A stretch of DNA of 64,000 nucleotides from Limosilactobacillus sp. (GCF_022482365.1 NZ_JAKVPE010000001.1:434001-498000), one strand, 5' to 3'; counted from the stretch's first letter, positions 8,330 to 17,114 are shown. The notes: generated from the sequence alone by a model not told the origin. Numbers and translations: made by a program.

Positions 8330-8488
8330 ATGTCCCAAAATACTCAAGCCACTAAGAATAAAGAAAATATTAATGCAGTCTTCAAGCCCGTCAAAGATCA
8401 GCTTGCTATCGATAAAGAAACGCTAGCAATGATTGATCAACTTTTTGACGAGAACATAGACCTAATGAAACATTTGAAGGATAAGTAA
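8330..8488 (+). CDS. Possible small hypothetical protein
   Basis: An open frame of 52 codons starts MSQNTQATKNKENINAVF and ends with an acidic/Lys-rich helix-like tail. It lies in an AT-rich stretch and has no convincing ribosome site, so it may be read through from the PhzF gene or may not be translated. The C-terminal IDQLFDENIDLMKHLKD resembles no family I can name. Confidence 0.35.
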   Translation: MSQNTQATKNKENINAVFKPVKDQLAIDKETLAMIDQLFDENIDLMKHLKDK

Positions 8489-8523
8489 TTTTTCAGTTAC
8501 CAGTATCATTTAAAAATAAAAGC

Positions 8524-8567
8524 AGCAATTAGCAATATCTCTAGTTAAGAGGGAATTGTTAATTGCT
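8524..8567. terminator. Imperfect hairpin in AT-rich intergenic region
   Basis: AGCAATTAGCAAT pairs with ATTGTTAATTGCT across an 18-nt loop with one G-T pair. It may end transcription of the PhzF unit. Apart from the small reading frame at 8330, the 8288-8683 stretch shows nothing else recognisable. Confidence 0.45.
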
Positions 8568-8683
8568 ACTTTCTCTATTTAGCAACCTGTCATTAAAATT
8601 ATAGTTTTAATGAAACGGAAGTGAGGATTAATCTACGCTTTAAAAAGCCCTTGGATTTTCATAACAATCTTTCCAACTTTTCT

Positions 8684-10096
8684 TTAATGCATATAGTTGT
8701 CATCCACGTGACCATTGCTTTCTACTTGGAAATAGCAATCACTGCTTAAAAGCCAATTATCCGAGGATGGCAGCGTAAAGCCTTGAACAACACCATTACC
8801 ATCAATATAGTATGTCTTGCCATTTAACTTTACGGAGCGGTTCGTCAGCAAATGGCCATCATTATCAAAGTCATAGAACTTATTTTGTGACTTCATGTAA
8901 TACAGCCCATCGGAAACGATATTATGGACATCATTACTGTCAACAAAATAATACCAGTAATTGCCAATCTGATGCCAACCAACATATAAGCTGCCATCGG
9001 ATCCTGCGTAAATCCAGTTGCCTTTATATTGATACCAACCGTTTGTCGCTAATGAACCGTCACCAAATTGCAGGTAGTAATCATGACCACCGTCGCTCAG
9101 AATTCCATAATTAATATCGCCGTCTTTGTCAAAGTAGTACCACTTATTGTTGATCTTTGCCCAACCGGAATTGGCATATGTCCCGTCAGCCTTTTTGAAC
9201 TTCCAATAGACGATGTCACCATCTTGACCATGATTTTCCCAGGTCCCGGTAAGACCATCATTTTGCTTGCTTGAATTCCAGGCACCCGATGGCTCAAAGT
9301 AATAACTCTTGCCATTAATTGTCTGCCAGCCGGTATCCATCCAAGCATTCGTTGGGTCAAAGTAGTACCAGGTATTATTAATCTTCTGCCAGCCGGTCAG
9401 CGCCCAGGCGTTATTCCAGTCGAAATAATACCAGTTGCCGGCACCGGATTGGAACCAGCCCCGGTCGGCCCAGGCGTTCGTTGGGTCAAAATAGTACCAA
9501 TTGTTGTTGATCTTCTGCCAACCAGTCAGCGCCCAGGCATTTTGATTATCAAAGTAGAACCAGTTGCCAGCACCACTCTTAAACCAACCAGTTTGAGCGT
9601 AGCCGGCATTGTTGAAGTAGTACCAATTATTATTAATGTGTTGCCACTGGTTATAAACCCAATTCCCCTGACTGTCGGTGTAAGACCAGCCCTGATCATA
9701 GTGAACCCACTGATTGCTTGCATTAGCCTTGGCCTGCGAAACCGTTACTTCGCTATGATCGGTAGTATTGGTAGATGTTGCTTGATCCTCTGTAACAGCG
9801 TTTGCGTTTTCATCTGTAGTAGCCTGATTGTTATCATTATTGGTTACCGCTTTATTGGTTACCGCTTTGCTTTGCTGTTCTACTTGTACCGAAGCATTTT
9901 GCTGCGATTGAGTTGATTCTGTTTGTACTGTTGCATTGGCAGTGGCATCAGCATGAACGCCGGTTGTTGTTATCCCACCCAAAAAGGTAATGGCAGCAAC
10001 CGTAATGATTGCCGTTAGCCACTTTTTGCCAGCCTTATACATTTTCTTATGTTCGTTCAGCAATGAGATCTCCTCCCCATTATTTGATAGTTTCAT
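8684..10096 (-). CDS. Secreted cell-wall/glucan-binding repeat protein with KxYKxGKxW signal
   Basis: A 470-aa secreted protein. The N-terminus carries the KxYKxGKxW motif (KMYKAGKKW, about residues 18-26) and a hydrophobic core ending near HADA. An Asn/Thr/Gln-rich spacer follows, then a long array of aromatic repeats of the type GWFQSGAGNWYYFD and TGWQKINNNWYYFDPTNAW, known as choline/glucan-binding repeats (as in glucansucrases). No catalytic domain is recognised after the array. The start at 10096 is chosen because AAAGGTG precedes it. It is a paralogue of the L,D-transpeptidase at 52195-54351, with nearly identical repeat units. Confidence 0.85.
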   Translation of the reverse strand: MKLSNNGEEISLLNEHKKMYKAGKKWLTAIITVAAITFLGGITTTGVHADATANATVQTESTQSQQNASVQVEQQSKAVTNKAVTNNDNNQATTDENANAVTEDQATSTNTTDHSEVTVSQAKANASNQWVHYDQGWSYTDSQGNWVYNQWQHINNNWYYFNNAGYAQTGWFKSGAGNWFYFDNQNAWALTGWQKINNNWYYFDPTNAWADRGWFQSGAGNWYYFDWNNAWALTGWQKINNTWYYFDPTNAWMDTGWQTINGKSYYFEPSGAWNSSKQNDGLTGTWENHGQDGDIVYWKFKKADGTYANSGWAKINNKWYYFDKDGDINYGILSDGGHDYYLQFGDGSLATNGWYQYKGNWIYAGSDGSLYVGWHQIGNYWYYFVDSNDVHNIVSDGLYYMKSQNKFYDFDNDGHLLTNRSVKLNGKTYYIDGNGVVQGFTLPSSDNWLLSSDCYFQVESNGHVDDNYMH

Positions 10097-10187
10097 CTTA
10101 ACACCTTTAAAGGAAAGTGGGTCTTTAATTTCCAATCGCCATAATGTTGCTTATCAACATGCGGCTTTTAATCGCCATCCCCTCCGC

Positions 10188-10382
10188 TCAATCACCGTAA
10201 TTAACCAGCTGCTTACATTTTTTAGCGCCATCAATAAATTGCCGATTCTTCCGCAACGCTGCCGTATGCTCAGACAGGAAGAAACCGGCCCACTTCATCT
10301 TGCCGCGATCGCGATAGTAGTGCTTGAAAAAACTGTCGGCCACCATTTCGGCTTCAGCATCGTTGTAAATTTTGATCATCAT
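10188..10382 (-). CDS. Small hypothetical protein, last gene of the SOS cassette
   Basis: A 64-aa protein starting MMIKIYNDAEAEMVADSF, rich in charged and aromatic residues. It begins 2 bp after the stop of the preceding gene, with GAGGAAG as ribosome site, so it is cotranscribed with the Y-family polymerase. Small genes often trail UmuC-like genes in lactobacilli; function is unknown. The second Met is an equally good start. Confidence 0.6.
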   Translation of the reverse strand: MMIKIYNDAEAEMVADSFFKHYYRDRGKMKWAGFFLSEHTAALRKNRQFIDGAKKCKQLVNYGD

Positions 10383-10384
10383 TT

Positions 10385-10744
10385 TTAATCGACTTCCTCA
10401 TGTAAAATTCGGCGCTGTTCTCTGGTGAAATGAACATATTCAAAAGTAAAGTTGTATTTTGTTCGCACGCCGGCTAAGACCGCAAGCAACTGTTCAAAAC
10501 TGCTGTCCTTCAATTGGGCAATTGGCCATGACCGTTGGTAAGCTCGCTTTCGTTGGCAGTTAAAGAATAGATTATAGCCATTTATTTGTTTGCAAGCGTT
10601 CACTAAAATCCAATAGCGTGTGTCCGGAACGTTTGCAAACAAGTGGTTGAGACGACTAATAATCTTTTGCGCCTGCTGCCTACTCCAGACTCTGTCCGCC
10701 ACTGTGGCCGCCCACCAATCCGGCTCGTTCAATGAAGGTGCCAC
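10385..10744 (-). CDS. Hypothetical protein downstream of the Y-family polymerase (YolD-like position)
   Basis: A 119-aa frame whose 5' end overlaps the polymerase gene by 65 bp. The GTG at 10744 is crowded by its own ribosome site; a TTG four codons later, with AAGGTG correctly spaced, or a start further down may be the real one. The sequence (ISRLNHLFANVPDTRYW and EYVHFTREQRRILHEEV) reads like the YolD-like group found after umuC/uvrX genes in Firmicutes, but similarity is judged by eye only. Coupled expression with the polymerase under SOS control is likely. Confidence 0.6.
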   Translation of the reverse strand: MAPSLNEPDWWAATVADRVWSRQQAQKIISRLNHLFANVPDTRYWILVNACKQINGYNLFFNCQRKRAYQRSWPIAQLKDSSFEQLLAVLAGVRTKYNFTFEYVHFTREQRRILHEEVD

Positions 10745-11996
10745 CTTTCTTTAAGCTGTTTGCCCGCATAATTGCTGTTTTACCGAACCTCTTTCGAATA
10801 CGATCCATTGCATCCTCAAGTTTGATCGCATTCGGATTAGGAACATTAAAGAGATTGAGTTGTTCGCCATAGCGTTGGGCAAGTCTAGTGCAGGAAACCG
10901 CTATGTGCCTTACTGGTGCAAGACCATCCCAATACTTTTCAAAAATAAAAATTAAACTGCGATTGATTGTACTCGTCTCGGCAGTTGAGCATGCTAGCTT
11001 CTGTGAATGGGCAAAACCAGTCTCACCGTTAGTGTCCACCACACCAATTGAGTAGCCAATCCAAAGGTGGACACCACCACACTGCTTATTGTGGGCACGA
11101 AGACGGGCGGCAACCTGGGCACCGATCTCTTTAATCACTACTTCGATCTCATCTTTTTCCCGGTAATCTCTCGGCAACACTTGAGAATTACCAAGCGATC
11201 GATCATTGTGCAGAATGGTCTCCTGAAGGCTGGTTCGATCGATTCCCCAAGCCGTCGCGTATAACTGAGTTCCCATTATTCCAAGCTGACTTCTGAGCAT
11301 GAACGGGTCACAGTGGGCCAGTTCCCACATATTATGGATTCCTAGTCGTTCCAGTCTAGCCTGCGTGCGGTTATTGATTCCCCAAACATCGGTAAGCCTT
11401 GGGATCGTCCAGATCTTTTGTCGGACCGTTGCGTTCGTGATCACCCCGATGAACTCTCGATTGTGCTTAGCATAGACGTCCAAAGCAATTTTAGCCTGCA
11501 GAGGGTTATTACCAAGGCCAACGGTGGTCACCAGTCCCAATTCATTTCGAACCTGAGATTGGATCTTACGAATCACTTGAAGAATATTGTTGCCAAATAA
11601 ACGCCAGGAATGAGTCAGATCGAGGATCGACTCGTCGATCGAGTATGGCAACAAATCCTCATCAGCACAATATTCGTTAAAGATCCGGTTGACCGCCAGA
11701 TTCATCTCGATATATAGGTTCATCCGGGGTGGAACGACAATCAAGCGCTCATCATTTGGCAGGTCCCGTCTCCGATTAACGTTGGAAATGTGAAAAAGCT
11801 GTTTGGCCATTGGGGATGAGGCCAAGACCAGACCGCCTCCCGTATTGGCCGCCTCGGACATCACCACTAGTGGCGTCGTCAACGGGTCCAGGCCCCGCAT
11901 TGAGCACTCAACGGTAGCGTAAAATGATTTATTATCAATTAGTAAAAATACACCAGCAGGTTCTTGCGAATAATCCAACTTTATCATCCCAAACAT
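10680..11996 (-). CDS. Y-family (UmuC/UvrX-like) translesion DNA polymerase
   Basis: This 438-aa protein has the Y-family catalytic core: IDNKSFYATVEC with the first metal-binding Asp (about residue 21) and YSIDESILDLTH with the SIDE motif (about residues 117-128), followed by a helix-hairpin-helix thumb (IPRLTDVWGINNRTQARLE) and a little-finger domain. It copies past DNA lesions during the SOS response. The ATG at 11996 has AAGGGA close upstream and lies inside a LexA-type box; a second, perfect box lies further upstream. It heads a cassette with two small downstream genes. Confidence 0.92.
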   Translation of the reverse strand: MFGMIKLDYSQEPAGVFLLIDNKSFYATVECSMRGLDPLTTPLVVMSEAANTGGGLVLASSPMAKQLFHISNVNRRRDLPNDERLIVVPPRMNLYIEMNLAVNRIFNEYCADEDLLPYSIDESILDLTHSWRLFGNNILQVIRKIQSQVRNELGLVTTVGLGNNPLQAKIALDVYAKHNREFIGVITNATVRQKIWTIPRLTDVWGINNRTQARLERLGIHNMWELAHCDPFMLRSQLGIMGTQLYATAWGIDRTSLQETILHNDRSLGNSQVLPRDYREKDEIEVVIKEIGAQVAARLRAHNKQCGGVHLWIGYSIGVVDTNGETGFAHSQKLACSTAETSTINRSLIFIFEKYWDGLAPVRHIAVSCTRLAQRYGEQLNLFNVPNPNAIKLEDAMDRIRKRFGKTAIMRANSLKKGGTFIERAGLVGGHSGGQSLE

Positions 11997-12003
11997 TTGT
12001 TCC
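11990..12003 (-). promoter_or_regulatory. Second LexA-type (SOS) box overlapping the polymerase start codon
   Basis: Read on the minus strand, GGAACAAATGTTTG matches the Gram-positive SOS consensus CGAACRNRYGTTYC at 12 of 14 positions. It covers the ATG of the polymerase gene. Confidence 0.55.
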
Positions 12004-12024
12004 CTTAATTAAAATCATACTACG

Positions 12025-12038
12025 GGAACATCTGTTCG
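12025..12038 (-). promoter_or_regulatory. LexA-type (SOS) box upstream of the Y-family polymerase
   Basis: On the minus strand, CGAACAGATGTTCC fits the Gram-positive LexA consensus CGAACRNRYGTTYC at every position. It lies about 30 bp before the polymerase start codon, a typical operator position. Confidence 0.85.
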
Positions 12039-12083
12039 TAAAGAAGGAAAATAAAAACTCGCTGTAAACTACAACGAGTCACT

Positions 12084-12248
12084 TTAATCTTGATTAAGCC
12101 GCTTCAATTCTGTTCGACAATAATAGCACCGCAAGCTGCCACGCTTTTTAAGGCTCTTCGCCCTGCTATGGCTGAACTCATAATGTTCATGGCAATTCGG
12201 ACAGAAGAAGTATTCCTTCTTTGTCAGTAATTTTAATATTGAAACCAT
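12084..12248 (-). CDS. Small zinc-ribbon-like protein
   Basis: A 54-aa protein with two CxxC pairs (FFCPNCHEH near residue 15 and RCYYCRTE near residue 42) spaced as in a zinc ribbon, and a Lys/Arg-rich middle. It could bind nucleic acid or a protein partner. GGGGGAACG directly precedes the ATG at 12248. It lies upstream of the SOS boxes on the same strand, so it is probably not in the SOS transcript. No named family is recognised. Confidence 0.6.
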   Translation of the reverse strand: MVSILKLLTKKEYFFCPNCHEHYEFSHSRAKSLKKRGSLRCYYCRTELKRLNQD

Positions 12249-12371
12249 CGTTCCCCCATGTCCCCCAGTAACATCAAACAATACCATCATACAATACTTA
12301 GTGCTTGATTGCTATCCCGTAATCGTTTTCAATGCTAGAATGAAGATAAATCCGCTCGGGAGGTAATTACT

Positions 12372-13220
12372 ATGCAAACCGTTAAAATTGGTGAAACAAG
12401 CTTGCCAGCAATTGGCATCGGTACCTGGCACATGGGCGACCATGCAAGCCAGGCTAATGAGGAGGTCCGCGCCATCCAGGCTGCCCTCGACCATGGCGTC
12501 CAAGTCATCGATACCGCCGAAATGTACGGTAACGGCCGCGCTGAGCAGATCGTCGGGCGTGCCATTCAGGGACAAAAGCGGGAGCAACTGTACATCATTG
12601 ATAAGGTCCTGCCGAACAATGCCAGCCATGGCCGTCTGGAGCAGAGCCTCGATCGTAGTCTTCGTACAGTTGGTACCGACTACTTCGACCTTTACCTGCT
12701 TCACTGGCGCGGTGGGGTGCCCCTGGCCGAAACAGTCACCGAACTAGAACGAATGGTCAACAAGGGCAAGATCCGGGCATGGGGAGTTTCTAACTTCGAC
12801 GTTGCTGACCTAGAGGAACTCTGGCAACTGCCTCACGGCACCAATTGCGTTGCCAACGAGGATCTTTATAATCTCGACGAACGTGGCATCGAATACGACC
12901 TCTTGCCACTGATGCGAAAACACCATCTCCCACTGATTGCTTATTCGCCCCTTTCACAGGCGGACACGATCTCCGGCAAGCTCACGACCAATCCGCTCTT
13001 AAAAGATCTGGCTGCTAGCCACCACGTCAGCGTCTATCAAATCATGCTGGCCTGGACCCTGCGCAATGGCAACACACTGAGCATCCCCAAAGCCGGCACA
13101 GTTCAGCACGCCCTAGATAACATGCAAGCCCTTGAGATTACGTTTAGTACCGATGAGCTGGAAGCACTGACGAAACAATTCCCGCGTCCAACCAGTAAGC
13201 AGCCTTTAGCCGTCCTATAA
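12372..13220 (+). CDS. Aldo/keto reductase
   Basis: A 282-aa TIM-barrel oxidoreductase. The catalytic tetrad is visible as Asp and Tyr in VIDTAEMYGNG, Lys in IIDKVLP, and His in YLLHWRG. GVSNFDV and the C-terminal SIPKAG complete the family pattern for the NADP(H) site. It reduces aldehydes or ketones in the cytoplasm; the substrate is not evident. GGGAGG precedes the ATG. It is a single-gene unit with a shared terminator at its 3' side. Confidence 0.92.
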   Translation: MQTVKIGETSLPAIGIGTWHMGDHASQANEEVRAIQAALDHGVQVIDTAEMYGNGRAEQIVGRAIQGQKREQLYIIDKVLPNNASHGRLEQSLDRSLRTVGTDYFDLYLLHWRGGVPLAETVTELERMVNKGKIRAWGVSNFDVADLEELWQLPHGTNCVANEDLYNLDERGIEYDLLPLMRKHHLPLIAYSPLSQADTISGKLTTNPLLKDLAASHHVSVYQIMLAWTLRNGNTLSIPKAGTVQHALDNMQALEITFSTDELEALTKQFPRPTSKQPLAVL

Positions 13221-13232
13221 TATTCTAATTTT

Positions 13233-13270
13233 AAAAGGAGCTGCCCCTGACATGAGGCAGCTCCTTTTAA
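13233..13270. terminator. Bidirectional terminator
   Basis: A perfect 13-bp stem AAAAGGAGCTGCC/GGCAGCTCCTTTT lies between the converging aldo/keto reductase and 3-hydroxyacyl-CoA dehydrogenase genes. Confidence 0.88.
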
Positions 13271-13271
13271 A

Positions 13272-14216
13272 CTACTTTTGCTGATCGTCTTTTAATTGCT
13301 TCAGCAGCTTCTGATCCCGATTAGCAACCATTTGCTGACCGGCATCTCCCTGCCAGTCGAAGAAGCCGTGGCCGGTCTTCAAGCCCAGCTCACTAGCTTC
13401 GACTTTCTTGGCAAGGGTTGGATCGGTCCCCGTCTCGTTAGCCAGGTCAGCGTAGAGGTAGGAGCTGATGTTCTTGAAAACATCCAGCCCCCCGAGGTCG
13501 GCACTGGCAATCGGGCCGACGAGATTCCAGCGGCGCCCGAGACTGTACTTGACGATGTCGTCCACGGCCTCCGGGCTAGCAATCCCCTCGTCAACGATGT
13601 GAAAGGCTTCCCGCAGGACGGCCAGCTGAATCCGGTTGCCGACAAAGCCCAGTGCTTCCTTCTTCAGTGGAACCGCGTGCTTGCCAATCTTATTCATCAG
13701 TTCAACCGTCAGCTGAACCGTTGCCGAATCAGTATTCTGACCGGGAACAACCTCGACCAGCGGCATCAGTTGGGCCGGGTTCCAAAAATGGGCGACAACA
13801 AAGCGCTCTGGGTGTTTCAAGACGCTCTGCAGAGCAGTCGGACTCAGCCCAGACGTGTTGGTAGCCAGCACCGTTGTAGGCCGGACAGACTGCTCAATCT
13901 CCTGCCAGACCGTTTGTTTGATTTGTTGATTCTCAACGATGGATTCAATCACGAAGTCAGTCGCCGAGACCGCGTCCGCTAAATCGGTCGTGTAGTTAAT
14001 TCGTTGCAGAACTGTTGCCGGATCCTCATCGAGCATCCCTGCCTGCTGGAAGGTCGCCAGGTCGTGCTCAATAAGCTTTTTGCCCCGCGCTAAGCCGTCC
14101 TCGTCACGATCATACAGGTTGACGGGATAGCCATGCATGGCAAATTGCAGAGCCGTCGCGTGCCCCATCGTTCCTGCTCCGATGTTGGCAATTCTCTTGA
14201 TATCCGTTACTTTCAT
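13272..14216 (-). CDS. 3-hydroxyacyl-CoA dehydrogenase family protein
   Basis: A 314-aa two-domain NAD-dependent dehydrogenase. The Rossmann motif is IANIGAGTMGHATALQFA near the N-terminus, VIESIVENQQIKQ follows, and the catalytic His is in VAHFWNPAQLMPLVEV; the helical C-terminal domain holds the conserved GFVGNRIQ. This resembles 3-hydroxybutyryl-CoA dehydrogenases, but lactobacilli lack beta-oxidation, so the in vivo substrate may be a different 3-hydroxy acid. The ATG at 14216 is preferred to GTG at 14225 because AGGGG is correctly spaced for it. Confidence 0.9.
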   Translation of the reverse strand: MKVTDIKRIANIGAGTMGHATALQFAMHGYPVNLYDRDEDGLARGKKLIEHDLATFQQAGMLDEDPATVLQRINYTTDLADAVSATDFVIESIVENQQIKQTVWQEIEQSVRPTTVLATNTSGLSPTALQSVLKHPERFVVAHFWNPAQLMPLVEVVPGQNTDSATVQLTVELMNKIGKHAVPLKKEALGFVGNRIQLAVLREAFHIVDEGIASPEAVDDIVKYSLGRRWNLVGPIASADLGGLDVFKNISSYLYADLANETGTDPTLAKKVEASELGLKTGHGFFDWQGDAGQQMVANRDQKLLKQLKDDQQK

Positions 14217-14269
14217 TTTGTCCACCCCTTTGTGCAGTGATTAACTTAATTATAGCACCTCAATTCGCC

Positions 14270-16495
14270 CTACTTGTGAAAGAGCCGGGAGAACAGCCCC
14301 TTCTTTTCATTGGCCTGCTTTTGATCCGCCAACTGTTTTAAGACCGTCTGCATCTCTTGGTCGCGCTGCGCCTCCCGCTTTTCCCGTTCGGCGTCGCGCT
14401 TGGCCTGAGCTTTCAAGTAGGCGGTCATGCTATCCTGCTGGTGCTCGCTCTGGTGGACCCGGTTGTAATAATTGCGAATTAGCGGCTCGCCAATGAAGTG
14501 ATCGAACTTGTCGATGCTGAGAAGCATCCCGTTATCGTACTGATAAATTGCAATCCCGAGTTCCCGCGGGAACATGTTGAAATAGTTATCGAGGGTCTGG
14601 TTGATGTTTTCGTAGGTGCTTCCCTTGATATTATTAAAGATTGCCTTGGAGACGGTAAAGCGCTGATCATCCCCGGGTGCAAAGTCGACGTGTTTGAAGC
14701 CGTCATCGCGAATCAGCATCTTCCAGGTGATTCGATTGCGGTCGACCTTGTAGTCGTAATTGTCATGGATGATGTCGGCAAGCTCATTGCCCAAGCCGAA
14801 CTTTTCAAGCAGCTGTTCAACAATCTCCTTGGTCAGGCTCAGGTAGTCGTCGATTAGCCGCGACTCATCCATGCCGGTGAGGTTGTTCAAGCGTTGATTA
14901 AGCTTCCCAACCACGTAGCGATAGAGATGATCATTGATGTTGTTCATCAAGATGTTGTAATCGTAGCGCTGCTGATCCATCCCCAGCCAGCCGGCCTCAA
15001 AGGAGAGGTAGTAGACCCGCTTGGTAATCTCCTCCAGGTTATTGATGGCGTGGCCCCCGGCATTATGATTCATCGCAAAGATGTTGACATTGTGAATGCC
15101 TTCAATCGTGTTGGACCACTGCTTGATAGCGTTGGTGGCAACCTTGCTCTGCAGGAAATTATCGTTCAATTCGTCAATAATCATCGGCGAGATAAACCGC
15201 TTGGACCGCAAGTAGTTGCCTAAAAAGCTGACTGCCTTGTTGGTATGTGATCCAGTGCCACCGTTAATTTCCGCGTATTGGACGCTACGAGAATGGTCAC
15301 CGATAAAGGGTTTGAAGTAGTCCCGTACCAGCAAAGTCTTCCCCGTCGTTCCGCGACCAATCAGCACCATCGAGACCGGCACTTGATCGGCACTGCGCGC
15401 GTAGTTCGACTGGCGGTAAATTTGCCGAATCTTCCAAATCAGCGGTGCCGTCATCAGGTACATGAAGGCTGACAAGGCTTGGTGGCTTTCATCCCGCAGC
15501 TTGTTGTACTTGAAGCTTTTGATAATGTCGACAAAATTGACGACGTCCGCCTTAGTTACCAGGTCATCGGCAGGTGCAAGCGGCTGGAACTGCCCCTGAG
15601 TGTTCTTTACCAGAATCTGATCGCCTTCGTAAATCCACATTGGCTGCGGGTACAGCGAACTCGCGCTGACCGTTTCGTCCTGCGGGTCAGAAAAGCTTTG
15701 GTAGGTGATCTGCTTGATCTTATCGCGCACTGCTTCCTGGTTACGACGCTTGTTTCCCTTCGGCGTGTAGATCGCCCTAACGACCTCGGCGGCGGGCGAC
15801 GGGATCAGCTCGTAGCGCTCCTTTGTCCACTTTGCCGTGTCAGCGATCTGAACGATATCTTCGGGATGCACCTTCAGCTGGTCATCCTGCAATTGCGTGA
15901 GCGCGGCGTTGGCAAGAACCGCCGTGATCTCCTTCTTTGTCTTGCCCCGAACCTGTTCGATGATCTTGCGGTTCAAGTAGTCGGTGCTATCGGTCGTAAA
16001 GTTCTGGTGAAAAAGCTGCCGGTGAGCTTGCCAGATTGCTTGATCGGCTGGCGAAGACTTGCTGCCCGCATACATCCACAGCATCTCATGGTTTTCACTG
16101 AGTGCTTTTTTAGTCAAATTCATGGAACCGTTGAAGATGATAAAGCTCGTCTCATTATCGACGATGAAATACTTGCTATGAAAAAGCGCGTCCTTGGTAA
16201 AACGCAGCTGGAGCGTCCCGTCCTCAATTCGGTTCAAAAACTCGTCGCTCGCCCCGGCGATTTCTTTTACCTTGCGTGAGAGGTTGAAGAACTGATTCAG
16301 GTTTTGGCCGGTTCGTTGATCCTCAAGGCCAAGGATCAGTTCGATTTGGCTAAAACGTGGCAAGAGCTGCTTTTCAATGATCTTAAAACTCCCCACAAAT
16401 GAAACGCCGGCAAAATGATCGTAGCCTTTGATTAGCTCAAAAAAGTCCGGTTGGTACAGCATCTGCTGTTTTTTCAGGTCATAAATTGTTAACAT
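14270..16495 (-). CDS. HKD (phospholipase D-like) nuclease domain fused to a P-loop ATPase
   Basis: A 741-aa protein of unusual build. Residues about 20-135 form a PLD-like domain with one complete HKD motif: H106, K108 and D113 in FHSKYFIVD, then NGSMN at 122-126. A single HKD suggests a dimer, as in Nuc or BfiI. Residues about 340-520 are an AAA/helicase-like ATPase: Walker A GRGTTGKT (K386), Walker B MIIDEL (D441, E442), a sensor Asn in FAMNHN and a candidate Arg finger (R493). The tail (about 690-741) is a charged coiled coil. It is divergent from kptA with 73 bp between starts. I know no named family with this architecture; a nucleic-acid repair or anti-phage role is inference. Confidence 0.8.
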   Translation of the reverse strand: MLTIYDLKKQQMLYQPDFFELIKGYDHFAGVSFVGSFKIIEKQLLPRFSQIELILGLEDQRTGQNLNQFFNLSRKVKEIAGASDEFLNRIEDGTLQLRFTKDALFHSKYFIVDNETSFIIFNGSMNLTKKALSENHEMLWMYAGSKSSPADQAIWQAHRQLFHQNFTTDSTDYLNRKIIEQVRGKTKKEITAVLANAALTQLQDDQLKVHPEDIVQIADTAKWTKERYELIPSPAAEVVRAIYTPKGNKRRNQEAVRDKIKQITYQSFSDPQDETVSASSLYPQPMWIYEGDQILVKNTQGQFQPLAPADDLVTKADVVNFVDIIKSFKYNKLRDESHQALSAFMYLMTAPLIWKIRQIYRQSNYARSADQVPVSMVLIGRGTTGKTLLVRDYFKPFIGDHSRSVQYAEINGGTGSHTNKAVSFLGNYLRSKRFISPMIIDELNDNFLQSKVATNAIKQWSNTIEGIHNVNIFAMNHNAGGHAINNLEEITKRVYYLSFEAGWLGMDQQRYDYNILMNNINDHLYRYVVGKLNQRLNNLTGMDESRLIDDYLSLTKEIVEQLLEKFGLGNELADIIHDNYDYKVDRNRITWKMLIRDDGFKHVDFAPGDDQRFTVSKAIFNNIKGSTYENINQTLDNYFNMFPRELGIAIYQYDNGMLLSIDKFDHFIGEPLIRNYYNRVHQSEHQQDSMTAYLKAQAKRDAEREKREAQRDQEMQTVLKQLADQKQANEKKGLFSRLFHK

Positions 16496-16568
16496 AATGG
16501 CCCCTCCCTTATCTCCTTTATTGTACTAAATTTGCCAGTGCTATCATAGAAATTAGGAGGGTGATTAA

Positions 16569-17114
16569 ATGAAACGCGACTTGAAGTTTATCAGCAAAAA
16601 GATGTCCTACGCCCTGCGCCACAATCCGGACAAATACAACATTAAGCTCGACAAGTATGGCTACACCGATCTGCCGGCCTTTATCGCAGCACTCAACCGG
16701 GTTCACCACCTGCACCTTACCAGGGATGATATTGACGCGGTGATCGCCAATTCCAATAAGCAGCGCTTTGAGATTAAAAACAATCGCATCTGTGCGCTCT
16801 ATGGGCACTCGATCCCTGGCATTATTAAGCACCAGGAGGCCACCCCACCGGCAATCCTCTACCACGGGACGGCCCGCCGCTTCTTGCCAAGTATTAATGA
16901 GCTGGGCCTGCTTCCGATGCAGCGCCAGTTTGTCCATCTGTCGACCGACATCCCCACTGCCCAGCAAGTCGGGGCACGTCACGATAGCAAGCCCGTGATC
17001 CTAAAGATTGACACTCAGGCAGCCCAGGCGGCCGGAGTTAAGTTTTACGTTGGCAACGACCAGGTCTGGCTGGCCGATGAGATTCCCGCTAAGTTCCTTC
17101 AGCCGCTCAATTGA
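16569..17114 (+). CDS. kptA: RNA 2'-phosphotransferase (Tpt1/KptA)
   Basis: This 181-aa protein matches KptA end to end. The catalytic tetrad is seen as R17-H18 (YALRHNP), R66 (KQRFEI) and R137 (GARHDSKP), together with YGHSI, LYHGT and FVHLSTD. Tpt1 enzymes remove an internal RNA 2'-phosphate using NAD+, giving ADP-ribose 1'',2''-cyclic phosphate; some also ADP-ribosylate RNA or DNA ends. Bacteria lack the tRNA splicing pathway that makes the usual substrate, so its role here is open. GGAGGG precedes the ATG. It is divergent from the HKD-ATPase gene. Confidence 0.93.
   Translation: MKRDLKFISKKMSYALRHNPDKYNIKLDKYGYTDLPAFIAALNRVHHLHLTRDDIDAVIANSNKQRFEIKNNRICALYGHSIPGIIKHQEATPPAILYHGTARRFLPSINELGLLPMQRQFVHLSTDIPTAQQVGARHDSKPVILKIDTQAAQAAGVKFYVGNDQVWLADEIPAKFLQPLN

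Noticed and set aside
15479-16279. 266-codon plus-strand frame inside the HKD-ATPase gene
   Set aside because: It is antisense to a gene with complete motifs, has no ribosome site and its residues follow the GC-rich third positions of the real gene.
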